Assembly: GCF_900104395.1 (NCBI RefSeq)
Contig: NZ_FMXX01000012.1
Direction: 5' to 3' (one strand)
Source: Fusobacterium_C necrophorum
GTDB lineage: Bacteria; Fusobacteriota; Fusobacteriia; Fusobacteriales; Fusobacteriaceae
DNA length: 64,000 nucleotides
Shown: positions 16,869 through 25,288 of the stretch, piece after piece
Position numbering within the stretch: the first letter of the stretch is position 1
How the letters are laid out: every line of letters begins with the position of its first letter
Made by a program: the position numbers and the translations under genes
The notes under the pieces: generated by a model
Database searches by the model: none
What the model was told of the DNA's origin: nothing
The model's input: the letters and a program-made list of their open reading frames with translations, nothing else

Positions 16869-17540
16869 ATGCAAAATAATTATTATGACAGCAAACTTAA
16901 TGCACAAAAATTACGTATGGTCTATGAAACTAAAATTCCCAGAGTCGAACAATACTTAAATGCTGAAATTGATTATGTAAGAAAATCATTAAAAGGAAGT
17001 GAAAATGTGCTTGAACTTGGTGCTGGGTATGGAAGAATTGTCAAAAAATTGGCTCCCAACTGTACTTCCATTGTTGGAATAGACATTTCTGAAGACAATG
17101 TAAAGTTAGGAAATGAGTATTTGAAAAATGTTTCTAATGCAAAAATGATGGTAATGGATGTTTATAATGTAACATTTAAAAATTTTTTTGATACTGTATT
17201 ATGCTTACAAAATGGGCTTTCTGCAATGAAAATGACTTTTGATACTATAAAAAAGATAATGAGTTTAGTATCGTTTGGAGGAAAAGTATTTTTTAGCAGC
17301 TATAGTGAAAAATTTTGGGATGTTCGTTTACAATGGTTTCAAGAACAAGCTTCCAAAGGACTATTGGGAGAAATTGATATAGAAAAAACAAAAAATGGCA
17401 TTATTGTTTGCAAAGATGGATTTGAAGCGACAACTGCCTCTCCGGAATATTTTAAAGAACTTGGAGAATCATTAGCTTATCCGTTTGAAATTAAAGAAAT
17501 AGATGAATCCAGCCTTTTTCTTATTATAACAAAAAAATGA
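16869..17540 (+). CDS. Class I SAM-dependent methyltransferase
   Basis: 223 residues with the Rossmann SAM-binding motifs: VLELGAGYGRIVKKL (motif I, about residues 44-58), GIDISEDNV (acidic motif II), then MVMDVYNV and a FDTVLCLQNGL motif. AAAGGAGGGG is well placed upstream. The substrate is unknown. It is the last gene of the island and converges on plsC with only 60 bases between, where no clear terminator is visible. Confidence 0.8.
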   Translation: MQNNYYDSKLNAQKLRMVYETKIPRVEQYLNAEIDYVRKSLKGSENVLELGAGYGRIVKKLAPNCTSIVGIDISEDNVKLGNEYLKNVSNAKMMVMDVYNVTFKNFFDTVLCLQNGLSAMKMTFDTIKKIMSLVSFGGKVFFSSYSEKFWDVRLQWFQEQASKGLLGEIDIEKTKNGIIVCKDGFEATTASPEYFKELGESLAYPFEIKEIDESSLFLIITKK

Positions 17541-17600
17541 CTTTTAAAGGAAATGAGACTGTTAGGAACAGGAAATCAAAAATTAATATTTGCCACAATG

Positions 17601-18218
17601 TTACATGTTTTTTTCATGTTCCAATTGCTGTGAAAAAATTTGAAAGATTCTATCCATAAATTCATGGCGTTCCGAGTGATAAAATTCTGCCGGCTTAATA
17701 TAGATATGAGAAATAAAGGGAACCATAATTTTTTCATTTTTTGCAAGCACTCTTCGCAGACCGGATAAGACAATCGGATAGAAAGCAAGCTCCGGATATT
17801 TCTGTGCTATTTTTGAGATTCCATTTTTAAAAGGAGATATGGTTCCTTTTAAGTTTCGAGTTCCTTCCGGAAAAATAAGTAAAATTTTACCTTCTTCAAT
17901 CGCTGTATAAATGGGATTTAAAATTTCTTCCTTTTTTACTTTTCTATCCAAAGGAATAACTCCGATAAAATGCTTGGAAAAAAAGCTTAGAATAGGATTT
18001 CGAAAGAAGTAATCTTTCGCTCCTACAGCGTAAATATTTCTTATTTGGTTTCGAGGAAATAAACTTAAAATCATAAGAGCGTCCAGATGACTATTGTGAT
18101 TGGCAATCAAAATAGCGGGACCCTTTTCCGGAAGAATTTCTTTTCCTTCTACTTCTCTTCCAATGATAAAATGGCATAAAAATTTTACAAGACTTCCATA
18201 AAATAATTCACGAATCAT
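17601..18218 (-). CDS. plsC: 1-acyl-sn-glycerol-3-phosphate acyltransferase
   Basis: Acylates lysophosphatidic acid to phosphatidic acid at the membrane. The 205-residue protein has motif I NHNSHLD (NHx4D), motif II around VIPLDRK, motif III FPEGTRN and motif IV near YPIVLSG. It is the last gene of a four-gene operon and 26 bases after the CdsA-like gene. Its product would feed the CdsA-like enzyme. Confidence 0.88.
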   Translation of the reverse strand: MIRELFYGSLVKFLCHFIIGREVEGKEILPEKGPAILIANHNSHLDALMILSLFPRNQIRNIYAVGAKDYFFRNPILSFFSKHFIGVIPLDRKVKKEEILNPIYTAIEEGKILLIFPEGTRNLKGTISPFKNGISKIAQKYPELAFYPIVLSGLRRVLAKNEKIMVPFISHIYIKPAEFYHSERHEFMDRIFQIFSQQLEHEKNM

Positions 18219-18244
18219 AGCACTCTCATCCTTTTTTTATAATT

Positions 18245-19180
18245 CTAATAATATAGATAATAGATAGTATGGAAAAATAAAAGAGAAACAAAAATGAGGC
18301 TGTCAAGTCTATCTAAAATACCACCGTGACCGGGAATGAGATGACTGGTATCCTTAATCCCTAAATCCCGTTTGACGGCGGAGATAGAGACATCTCCTAA
18401 AAAGCCGAAAATAGAAATTTCCAAGCCGAATAAGAAAAGATAATGTATAGGAAAGTCGAAAAAGTGTATTCCCAACATGATTGCAAGAAAAATAGTAGAA
18501 AATACGCCTCCTAAGAAACCTGCCCATGTTTTGTTCGGACTTACCAAAGGAATGATTTTTCGTTTTCCCAAACTTTTTCCCCAGATATATTGGAAAATGT
18601 CGTTTCCTTCTGTCAAAAGTAAAACATAGAGAATCAATTCTCGCCCCACAGCATCTACCTGAGGTATGGAAAAATTATAGAGATAACTGATATGTCCCAA
18701 TCCATAAACACAAATCATAACTCCCCAAAAGATAGTTGCACTGGTCTTTAAAATTCCTTCCACCTTTTGTTGAAGTGTCAATACGATGGCAACCAAGAAA
18801 AATACATAGACAGGGACAAAAATAATGAATAAATCATACCATTGAATATTGATCAGATACATCTCAAAGGGAATGGTAAGATATAAAAAGAAAATTAAAT
18901 ATCGATCGCTTTTTCGCAGTTCAATCAGAGAAAAATATTCTTTCAATCCCAAAAACATCACAAAGCCGAAGTAGATGAAGAATACATTTCTTTGAGATAG
19001 AGCAATAAAAAGAGATAAGACAATGTAGAACCAACTGTGAATCCTGTCCTTTAAATTTTGATATGTCTCCGGAGAAAAAGAATGTTTTCGGACAGTCACA
19101 AATAGCTTGGCAAGAAAAATCAGAGAAAATAATGCAATAAAAATAGGATTTTCCAAAATATATTGCATAACAAGTTTCAT
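18245..19180 (-). CDS. Phosphatidate cytidylyltransferase (CdsA family, YnbB-like)
   Basis: Makes CDP-diacylglycerol from phosphatidic acid and CTP. The 311-residue protein has about eight membrane segments and a C-terminal CdsA signature, SAVKRDLGIKDTSHLIPGHGGILDRLDS. It overlaps the upstream phosphatidyltransferase gene by 4 bases. The pairing with a CDP-alcohol phosphatidyltransferase recalls the E. coli ynbAB pair, so it may be a second, dedicated CdsA rather than the housekeeping copy. Confidence 0.88.
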   Translation of the reverse strand: MKLVMQYILENPIFIALFSLIFLAKLFVTVRKHSFSPETYQNLKDRIHSWFYIVLSLFIALSQRNVFFIYFGFVMFLGLKEYFSLIELRKSDRYLIFFLYLTIPFEMYLINIQWYDLFIIFVPVYVFFLVAIVLTLQQKVEGILKTSATIFWGVMICVYGLGHISYLYNFSIPQVDAVGRELILYVLLLTEGNDIFQYIWGKSLGKRKIIPLVSPNKTWAGFLGGVFSTIFLAIMLGIHFFDFPIHYLFLFGLEISIFGFLGDVSISAVKRDLGIKDTSHLIPGHGGILDRLDSLIFVSLLFFHTIYYLYY

Positions 19181-19785
19181 TTCTTACCTCCTGATTTCAA
19201 TATGGCTTGAATTCGATTATAGCAAGTGTAGAACAATAAAAATAACATTAAGATAAATATATATTGCAGATGGGATACTGAGAAAATTTGAAAAGCATGT
19301 AATATCCCAATACAAGACAACACAAAAGCCCTGTCACTTTTTCCCATAGGACCGTCATATCTTCGTTCTGTTCCCTCAACTGCTCCCAGAATACCAATAA
19401 CCTCTGAAGTTGCTGCTAAAATGACAATAGAGAATAAAAGAAGTGGAGAAAATCCTAATGGAAAAAAAGCGAAAAACAGAAAAGAATCTGAAATAATATC
19501 GCCAATTTCATTGTAAATTCCTCCTAAATGGGATTTTTGATGAAATTCTCTTGCTAACATTCCATCGATGGCATTGAGTGCCATTCGGAAAAATAAAAAG
19601 AAAGGTAAACTGAGATAATATATTGTTATTGTCGAGAAAATATATAGAAAAATTCCCAGAGCAATGGAAGCAAACATAGCAAAAAGAGTGACCATATTGG
19701 CAGTCATTCCCAGACGAAACAATACTTTTGTCAAAGGTCTTAATAAAGCTTGAAATTTCGGTTTTAATTGGTAGATTGAAATCAT
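19177..19785 (-). CDS. CDP-alcohol phosphatidyltransferase family protein (YnbA-like)
   Basis: Transfers a phosphatidyl (or similar) group from a CDP-lipid to an alcohol in the membrane. 202 residues, about five membrane segments. The signature reads NAIDGMLAREFHQ and then GGIYNEIGDIISD. Compared with the canonical DxxDGxxARx8Gx3Dx3D, the first and third aspartates are asparagines, and an extra Asp follows. I believe this variation occurs in the YnbA branch. The start is 1 base after the GNAT gene stop. The alcohol acceptor cannot be told. Confidence 0.8.
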   Translation of the reverse strand: MISIYQLKPKFQALLRPLTKVLFRLGMTANMVTLFAMFASIALGIFLYIFSTITIYYLSLPFFLFFRMALNAIDGMLAREFHQKSHLGGIYNEIGDIISDSFLFFAFFPLGFSPLLLFSIVILAATSEVIGILGAVEGTERRYDGPMGKSDRAFVLSCIGILHAFQIFSVSHLQYIFILMLFLLFYTCYNRIQAILKSGGKK

Positions 19786-19786
19786 C

Positions 19787-20260
19787 TTATTTTTTCCTTT
19801 CCGCTGTGAATAGCATTTTTATAGTAAAGGGTTTAAAACCACATTTTTCATAAAAGCGAATGGTATTTTCATTCTCATATAGAACATCTACAGAAATAGA
19901 ATTGGCATTTTTTTCTAACCATAGAAGATGATTTTCTATCAGACAGCTTCCTATTCCTCGATTTCTATAATTTTCCTCTACGAAAAAAGAGAGAATTTCT
20001 CCGCTTCCATTTTGACAGGTAGAAATACAATAGCCAATCTCTTTCGATTGTGAGATTGCAAGACTAATGTATAGCTCATTCATTGTTAAAAAATGCTTCA
20101 TTCTTTTTTCAAAACTTAGGGAAGTAAAGAGTGTAGAAAAATGCTTAGATAGTTTTGCATGATATTGACCGCTGTTCTCCCACAATAACTTTATTTTGGA
20201 AAGCTCCTTTACTTCCAATACGTAATATTGAATCTCATCTTTAGTTTCTAAAAAGATCAT
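19787..20260 (-). CDS. GNAT-family N-acetyltransferase
   Basis: 157 residues with the acetyl-CoA-binding core YRNRGIGSCLIENHL and the late ENENTIRFYEKCGFKP typical of RimI-like GNATs. First gene of the phospholipid operon, one base ahead of the phosphatidyltransferase. The substrate is unknown; tight linkage suggests a role tied to lipid head groups or operon-level coordination. Confidence 0.8.
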   Translation of the reverse strand: MIFLETKDEIQYYVLEVKELSKIKLLWENSGQYHAKLSKHFSTLFTSLSFEKRMKHFLTMNELYISLAISQSKEIGYCISTCQNGSGEILSFFVEENYRNRGIGSCLIENHLLWLEKNANSISVDVLYENENTIRFYEKCGFKPFTIKMLFTAERKK

Positions 20261-20290
20261 TTTGCTGCCCTCCCTTTTCTCTATATTTTG

Positions 20291-20314
20291 TATGATATGA
20301 CTTATTATATCATA
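20291..20314. promoter_or_regulatory. Inverted repeat between divergent operons
   Basis: TATGATAT, 8-base spacer, ATATCATA. It overlaps a minus-strand extended -10 (TGATATAAT) of the GNAT-lipid operon and lies just upstream of the TPR-SUFU promoter. A candidate operator for one or both. Confidence 0.4.
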
Positions 20315-20329
20315 TTTTTATTTTATACA

Positions 20330-20359
20330 TTGAAAATTTCTACATAAAAATGTTATAAT
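20330..20359 (+). promoter_or_regulatory. Promoter of TPR-SUFU gene
   Basis: TTGAAA (20330-20335), an 18-bp spacer and TATAAT (20354-20359) with TGT before it. Confidence 0.6.
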
Positions 20360-20390
20360 GAAAAAAGAATATAAAATATGAGGAGGCTAC

Positions 20391-21692
20391 ATGGATAAGA
20401 AAGTTCATGACGAAATAGAAAAACTTTATGAAGTGGAAGATATGGACGGAGTGTTGGAACTGTTGGATTCTCTTTCTGACTGGGGAAAAGAAGAATATGG
20501 AGAATATGCCAGAGCCTTGAGTAATCTAGATAGGCATGAAGAAGCTTTGGAATATTTGATGAAGGAGCAGGCGAAAGAGGATACTTTTGATTGGAATTTT
20601 CGAGTATGTTACTCATACTTTTTCTTGGAAAATTGGAAAGAGACCATTGTTTATGGGACAAGAGCCTTAGAATTGGGAGGAGAATTTGAAGATGATGCGG
20701 CATATTTTGTCATGGAAAGTTATCAAGAATTACGGGCATTTGACGAGTTAATTCAATTTTTAGAAAAACATACAGAAATTGAAAAAAAAGATTGGAATTC
20801 TTTTTATGGAATGGCTTTGATGGAAAAAAAGGAATTGGAACGATCCATTCCCTATTTAAAAAAAGCAATTTCCATTTGGGAAAAAGAAGGCTGTGATATG
20901 AGTTGGGAGGGAGAAGAGGTTGCCAGAGCCTTGACTCAAGTTTACTATGATTTAAAAATGACAAAAGAATTCAAAAAGATGAAAAAGAAATTTCATTATT
21001 CTGATGCCGAATTTGATTGTAGGGCTTACAGTAAAGAGGAAGCCGATAGAATATTGGAGCATATTGAAAAATATTTCGGAAAAATTGAAAGAAGAATTCC
21101 TGATATCGATCCAGAATATGCAAATATAGATGTTTTAATGATACCGGCAAGTACAAAGCATCCGTATACGACTCTTATGACTTTTGGAATGGGAAGTCGA
21201 TTTATGGAGGGAACTCCTCCTGAATTGGTACCGGAAAAATTTGGATATGATGAATTGTTTTTATGTTTGCCTGATGATTGGGAATTGGATTTAGATACCA
21301 TGTGGGCTGTGCAATATTTGTTGGATATGGCAAGATTTCCCTTCAGTAATGAGACTTGGTTGGGAGCGGGACACAGTGTAGCCTATGATACGTATTTAGG
21401 AAATACGAATTTCACAGGATTTCTGGTAACCTATCCCTATGAATATGGAATGGAAGCCTTCCAATTGGAGCTGAATGAAGAAAAACAAATTCATTTTTAT
21501 AATGTAATTCCTCTGTATACAGAAGAATTGGATTATAAACAGGAAATAGGCTTTGAAGAATTGGAAGCTCTGTTTACCAAAAGCCCAATGGTAACAGATA
21601 TTCATCGTGTGAATGTGGCTTTAGATGAAAGTGCAACGGAATTGGAAGAAGGAGAAGAAAAAGAAGAGAATTCACAGATTCTCTATCAATAA
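20391..21692 (+). CDS. TPR protein with C-terminal suppressor-of-fused (SUFU) domain
   Basis: 433 residues. Residues 1-205 are TPR-like helical repeats (for example EEYGEYARALSNLDRHEEALEYL, cut into repeats of about 34). Residues 230-420 match the bacterial SUFU domain, including MIPASTKHPYTTLMTFGMG, then DELFLCLPDDWEL and YEYGMEAFQLELNE. Bacterial SUFU proteins are often linked to toxin-immunity loci, but here the gene leads a run of housekeeping genes with backbone-like codon use. The acidic tail is low complexity. Role unknown. Confidence 0.78.
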   Translation: MDKKVHDEIEKLYEVEDMDGVLELLDSLSDWGKEEYGEYARALSNLDRHEEALEYLMKEQAKEDTFDWNFRVCYSYFFLENWKETIVYGTRALELGGEFEDDAAYFVMESYQELRAFDELIQFLEKHTEIEKKDWNSFYGMALMEKKELERSIPYLKKAISIWEKEGCDMSWEGEEVARALTQVYYDLKMTKEFKKMKKKFHYSDAEFDCRAYSKEEADRILEHIEKYFGKIERRIPDIDPEYANIDVLMIPASTKHPYTTLMTFGMGSRFMEGTPPELVPEKFGYDELFLCLPDDWELDLDTMWAVQYLLDMARFPFSNETWLGAGHSVAYDTYLGNTNFTGFLVTYPYEYGMEAFQLELNEEKQIHFYNVIPLYTEELDYKQEIGFEELEALFTKSPMVTDIHRVNVALDESATELEEGEEKEENSQILYQ

Positions 21693-21698
21693 AGAAGG

Positions 21699-22280
21699 AT
21701 GAGAAAAGTATTATTGGTTTTAGTTCCGGGAGTGGAAAGTATGGAGTTTTCTCCATTCTTGGATATTTTCGGTTGGAATGAAATGTTGGGAAGCAAAGAC
21801 CTTCATTTGGAAATTTGCAGTCTGGAAGAAAGGATTTCCGCTTCTTGGAATCTGAAGCTTCAGTCGGAACTGAATATAAAAGATATAGAGCTTTCAGAAT
21901 ATAGTGCTGTGATATTGCCGGGGGGCTTCGGAAAATATCATTATTTTGAGGCAATAAAAAATAAAGATTTTCAATCTCTGATTGCCGGAGCATTGGAGCA
22001 ACAATTATATATCATAGGAATTTGTACCGGAAGCATACTTTTAGCAAGTACAGGATATTTTGAAGGAAAAAGGATGACAACGTATCTTTATGAAAATGGG
22101 AGATATTCAAAGCAGCTTGCCGGGTATAAGGTAAATTTTCAGAATAGTATTTTTTGTAAAGATGAAAGAGTATGGACTTCTTCCAGTCCGGCTACCGCGA
22201 TTCCTTTGGCGTTTGATTTATTGGAAGAATTGACTTCTCATCAAAATCGGAAGTATATAGAAACAATCATGGGATTTTAA
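21699..22280 (+). CDS. DJ-1/PfpI family protein
   Basis: 193 residues with the class I glutamine-amidotransferase-like fold: an early EFSPFLDIF glutamate, and the nucleophile elbow GICTGSILLA with the conserved cysteine, preceded by ILPGGFGKYHYF. Members act as glyoxalases, chaperones or deglycation enzymes; which applies cannot be read. It starts 6 bases after the TPR-SUFU gene with a weak AAGGATG ribosome site, probably the same transcript. Confidence 0.82.
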   Translation: MRKVLLVLVPGVESMEFSPFLDIFGWNEMLGSKDLHLEICSLEERISASWNLKLQSELNIKDIELSEYSAVILPGGFGKYHYFEAIKNKDFQSLIAGALEQQLYIIGICTGSILLASTGYFEGKRMTTYLYENGRYSKQLAGYKVNFQNSIFCKDERVWTSSSPATAIPLAFDLLEELTSHQNRKYIETIMGF

Positions 22281-22308
22281 AAACATATAAAAGATAAGGA
22301 GAGATTTT

Positions 22309-22794
22309 ATGAAAATTGAAAAAAACAGAGTTGTCACTTTGGAATTCAAAGTGTATGACAAAGAAAGTCATGAACTATTAGAAGATACACAAGATGTGGG
22401 ACCTTTTATGTATATTCAAGGAATTGGAGCTTTTGTTCCAAAAGTGGAAGAGTTTTTGGAAGGAAAAGAAAAGGGCTTCAAGGGAAACTTGGATTTGGAT
22501 ATGGAAGAAGCTTATGGGGATTATGATGAAGAGCTGTTGGAAGAAATGAAAAGATCCGATTTTGAAGAATTTGATGATATCTATGAAGGAATGGAATTCG
22601 TAGCTGAAATGGATGACGGCTCTGAAGTTATTTATACAGTAACGGAAGTGGACGGAGATAAAATTATGACGGACGGAAATCATCCATTTGCAGGAAGAAA
22701 TTTAACTTTCGAAGTCTTGGTGACCGGAGTTCGAGAGGCAGAGGAAAAAGAATTGGAACATGGGCATGTTCATTTTTATGGATTTGAAGACTAG
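22309..22794 (+). CDS. slyD: FKBP-type peptidyl-prolyl isomerase, SlyD-like
   Basis: 161 residues. FKBP strands start VVTLEFKVYDKESHELL, followed by MYIQGIGAFVPKVEEFLEG, and an inserted-flap chaperone domain near AYGDYDEELLEEM. The tail (LEHGHVHFYGFED) has three histidines, far fewer than E. coli SlyD, so metal storage is likely reduced. Cytoplasmic folding helper. It lies 28 bases after the DJ-1 gene. Confidence 0.85.
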   Translation: MKIEKNRVVTLEFKVYDKESHELLEDTQDVGPFMYIQGIGAFVPKVEEFLEGKEKGFKGNLDLDMEEAYGDYDEELLEEMKRSDFEEFDDIYEGMEFVAEMDDGSEVIYTVTEVDGDKIMTDGNHPFAGRNLTFEVLVTGVREAEEKELEHGHVHFYGFED

Positions 22795-22806
22795 GAGGCG
22801 GCTATT

Positions 22807-23250
22807 TTGAAAAAGATAGGATTGGGAGCGGATCACGGAGGTTTTGCATTAAAAGAAGGGATAAAACAACATCTATTGGAGAAAGGATATGAAGTAGAAG
22901 ACTTCGGAACGCATTCAACGGAGTCGGTGGATTATCCAAAATATGGAAAGTTGGTGGCTCATGCCGTAGTTGATAAAAAAGTGGACTGTGGAATTTTAGT
23001 CTGTGGAACAGGAATTGGAATTTCGATTGCGGCCAACAAAATTTCCGGAATTCGAGCAGCCCTTTGTACCAATGTAACCATGGCGAGATTGACCAGACAA
23101 CATAATGATGCAAATATTCTTGCCTTAGGGGGAAGAATTATTGGAGACGTTGTGGCTCTGGAAATTGTAGATACTTTCTTGGAAACGGAATTTGAAGGAG
23201 GAAGACATTCCAGAAGAATTGAAAGTATTGAGTCTTGTGACTTATTCTAA
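22807..23250 (+). CDS. rpiB: Ribose-5-phosphate isomerase B
   Basis: Interconverts ribose 5-phosphate and ribulose 5-phosphate. 147 residues with GADHGGFALK at the start, the active-site cysteine region VDCGILVCGTGIGISIAANK and the RQHNDANILALGGR motif. The TTG start is supported by GGAGGCGG upstream. It lies 12 bases after slyD and 14 before the HIT gene, in one operon. Confidence 0.93.
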   Translation: MKKIGLGADHGGFALKEGIKQHLLEKGYEVEDFGTHSTESVDYPKYGKLVAHAVVDKKVDCGILVCGTGIGISIAANKISGIRAALCTNVTMARLTRQHNDANILALGGRIIGDVVALEIVDTFLETEFEGGRHSRRIESIESCDLF

Positions 23251-23264
23251 GAGGAGGAGAAGTT

Positions 23265-23603
23265 ATGGCATCTATATTTACTAAAATAATCAATCGGGAA
23301 ATTCCGGCGGACATTGTCTACGAAGATGATGTTGTCATTGCATTTCGTGATATTGCACCGGCTGCGAAAGTACATATTTTATTTGTACCGAAAAAAGAAA
23401 TTCCGACAATAAATGATATTCAAAAAGAAGATGAGGCTTTGATTGGATATATTTATTCTGTGATTGCAAAACAAGCGAAAGAGTTGGGACTAGCAGAAAA
23501 GGGATATCGAGTTGTTTCGAATTGCAATGAGTATGGGGGACAGACCGTGTTTCATATTCACTTCCACTTGTTAGGAGGAGAACCATTGGGGACTATGGTA
23601 TAG
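23265..23603 (+). CDS. HIT-family nucleotide hydrolase (HinT type)
   Basis: 112 residues with the histidine triad HIHFHLL at the C-terminus and the HinT-like start IFTKIINREIPADIVYEDD. Members hydrolyse AMP-linked phosphoramidates. It ends the operon, with a strong terminator at 23620. Confidence 0.9.
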   Translation: MASIFTKIINREIPADIVYEDDVVIAFRDIAPAAKVHILFVPKKEIPTINDIQKEDEALIGYIYSVIAKQAKELGLAEKGYRVVSNCNEYGGQTVFHIHFHLLGGEPLGTMV

Positions 23604-23619
23604 TCTACCGGAAAGTCTG

Positions 23620-23662
23620 GGATATATCTTACAATATTACATTGGAGATATATCCTTTTTTT
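23620..23662 (+). terminator. Terminator of the slyD-rpiB-HIT operon
   Basis: A 10-bp GGATATATCT / AGATATATCC stem with a 16-base loop and seven T. Confidence 0.8.
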
Positions 23663-23741
23663 CTTATATTGTTTTCTATATGTAAGTTGTCAGCTTGTAT
23701 TTGTAGGAAATCTTTCCTTATATGTAAAGCAAAGAATAGAA

Positions 23742-23769
23742 AATAAAAAGCGGAGATGAAATTCTCCGC
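23742..23769 (-). terminator. Terminator of SDR gene
   Basis: GCGGAGA / TCTCCGC stem with a 6-base loop, followed on the minus strand by TTTTTATTTT, 12 bases past the SDR stop. Confidence 0.75.
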
Positions 23770-23780
23770 AAAAAATTTTT

Positions 23781-24581
23781 TTAGAAAGTGTTTTCATTGC
23801 TGTGCCTATATATATGAAGTCCGTCCGCCTGCATCATAGGAGTCATTGTGATTTCCGGAATCTGTACATTGTCAGGAAGATTGCAAATATAGACAATGGT
23901 ATCTGCAATATCTTCCGGAGTTAGCGACTGAATACCTGTATAGACTTTCTTGGCTCTTTCTTCATCTCCTTTAAAACGAATGTTACTGAAATTGGTTTCC
24001 ACAACACCCGGTTTGACATTTGTGATTTTAATAGGACTATCTATTAAATCGATTCGCAATCCGTCGCTTAGAATTTTAATAGCTGCCTTACTTGCACAGT
24101 AAACTGCACCGCCTGCATAGGCGGAATCTCCGGCAACAGAACCTAAATTTACAATGATAGAAGGCTTTCGGCGAGAAAGCATCAAAGGAACGACAGCGTT
24201 TGTGACATAGAGCATTCCCTTTACGTTGGTATCTATCACAGTATCAATATCTTCGGAAGTATTCATATACTCTTTGTCTAGACCCAGAGCCAGACCGGCA
24301 TTGTTGACCAGAATTTGAATATTTCTCCAGGAAAGAGGAAGCATTTCAATGCTTCTTTTTACGGTTTGAGAATCTCTAACATCAAATCGGAGAGTGAATA
24401 CTCGAATGTTATAAGTTTGCTCCAAATGAGATTTTAATTCCAACAATAACTGTTCCCGCCTTGCCGTTAGAATAAGATCCACTCCTTCTTTTGCCAAAGC
24501 AATGGCTGTTGCTTTTCCAATTCCGCTGGTAGCTCCCGTGATAAAAGCTATTTTCCCTTGTAAACGATTTTCACAATTCAT
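23781..24581 (-). CDS. Short-chain dehydrogenase/reductase (YdfG-like)
   Basis: 266 residues, classical SDR: NAD(P) motif TGATSGIGKA, NNAG, catalytic NLGSVAG serine and YCASK. Arg after the second strand (LTARRE) suggests NADP. Closest in layout to 3-hydroxy acid/serine dehydrogenases (YdfG). Single gene with its own terminator. Substrate unknown. Confidence 0.85.
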   Translation of the reverse strand: MNCENRLQGKIAFITGATSGIGKATAIALAKEGVDLILTARREQLLLELKSHLEQTYNIRVFTLRFDVRDSQTVKRSIEMLPLSWRNIQILVNNAGLALGLDKEYMNTSEDIDTVIDTNVKGMLYVTNAVVPLMLSRRKPSIIVNLGSVAGDSAYAGGAVYCASKAAIKILSDGLRIDLIDSPIKITNVKPGVVETNFSNIRFKGDEERAKKVYTGIQSLTPEDIADTIVYICNLPDNVQIPEITMTPMMQADGLHIYRHSNENTF

Positions 24582-24654
24582 AAATGTGACACTCCTTTCT
24601 CTTGATTTTTGTCTTCTACTTTTAGTGTAACGAATTTTTTAAGAAAAAACAAGA

Positions 24655-24680
24655 GAAGAAAAAAAGGGAGCCGTCCTCCC
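24655..24680 (-). terminator. Terminator of HU gene
   Basis: On the minus strand, GGGAG / CTCCC around GACGG, followed by seven T. Confidence 0.65.
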
Positions 24681-24696
24681 CCATAAAAGTAATAAA

Positions 24697-24972
24697 TTAG
24701 TTTAATTTTTCCAAGAAAGCTTTTCCCGGTCTGAATTTAATAGATTTTCTAGAAGGAATTTTTACTTCTTCCCCGGTTTTAGGATTTCTTCCCAATCTTG
24801 GAGCTCTTTCCACTACTTCTAATTTTCCCCAGTTTGTGATACTAAAGGAACCGTCACGAATAATACATTCTTCCATTAAAGAGAAGATAGTTTCAATATT
24901 TCTTTCCGCTTCTGCTTTAGAAGAATAAACTCCGTTATCAAATAATACTTTTGCAAACTCTTTTTTTGTCAT
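24697..24972 (-). CDS. HU-family DNA-binding protein
   Basis: 91 residues. Histone-like protein with the beta-arm region GRNPKTGEEVKIPSRKSIKFRPGK. Usual length for HU/IHF. The preceding helix is YSSKAEAERNIETIFSLM. Strong promoter (25036-25008) and TAGGAGG ribosome site. Confidence 0.92.
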   Translation of the reverse strand: MTKKEFAKVLFDNGVYSSKAEAERNIETIFSLMEECIIRDGSFSITNWGKLEVVERAPRLGRNPKTGEEVKIPSRKSIKFRPGKAFLEKLN

Positions 24973-25007
24973 TTCTTATGTCCTCCTAAATTTAATATCT
25001 GCAATAG

Positions 25008-25036
25008 TTTATACCATAAATTGCATATTAAGTCAA
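25008..25036 (-). promoter_or_regulatory. HU promoter
   Basis: Minus strand TTGACT (25036-25031), 17-bp spacer, TATAAA (25013-25008). Confidence 0.7.
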
Positions 25037-25135
25037 TGTTTCTTTGTTTTTTTCTTTTAAAAACAATAAAAATAGTGTAAAATATAGAAAAAGATAAATT
25101 AGGAAGTATTGAGAAATCATAAGTGGGTGATAAAT

Positions 25136-25288
25136 ATGATGAAATTGGCTAAAATTCTGTTATTTCCTCTGGTTGTGATAGGATTGATATTAAAGGCATA
25201 TGACAAAGCGTACGAATACATTCAATATAAATTTAGAATTCGAAAAAAATGGAAAAGTACTGATAAAGCTGAGGACTGGTGGATATAA
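25136..25288 (+). CDS. Small single-pass membrane protein (50 residues)
   Basis: MMKLAKILLFPLVVIGLIL gives one N-terminal membrane helix, followed by a basic tail (KFRIRKKWKS) ending DWWI. A GGGTGA-type ribosome site lies upstream. Its stop abuts the next small ORF, supporting translation of both. No family recognised. Confidence 0.5.
   Translation: MMKLAKILLFPLVVIGLILKAYDKAYEYIQYKFRIRKKWKSTDKAEDWWI

Noticed and set aside
8225..17600. Attachment-site direct repeats bounding the island
   Set aside because: I compared the sequence after the PHP gene with that before plsC and saw no convincing direct repeat or tRNA end; borders stay undefined.
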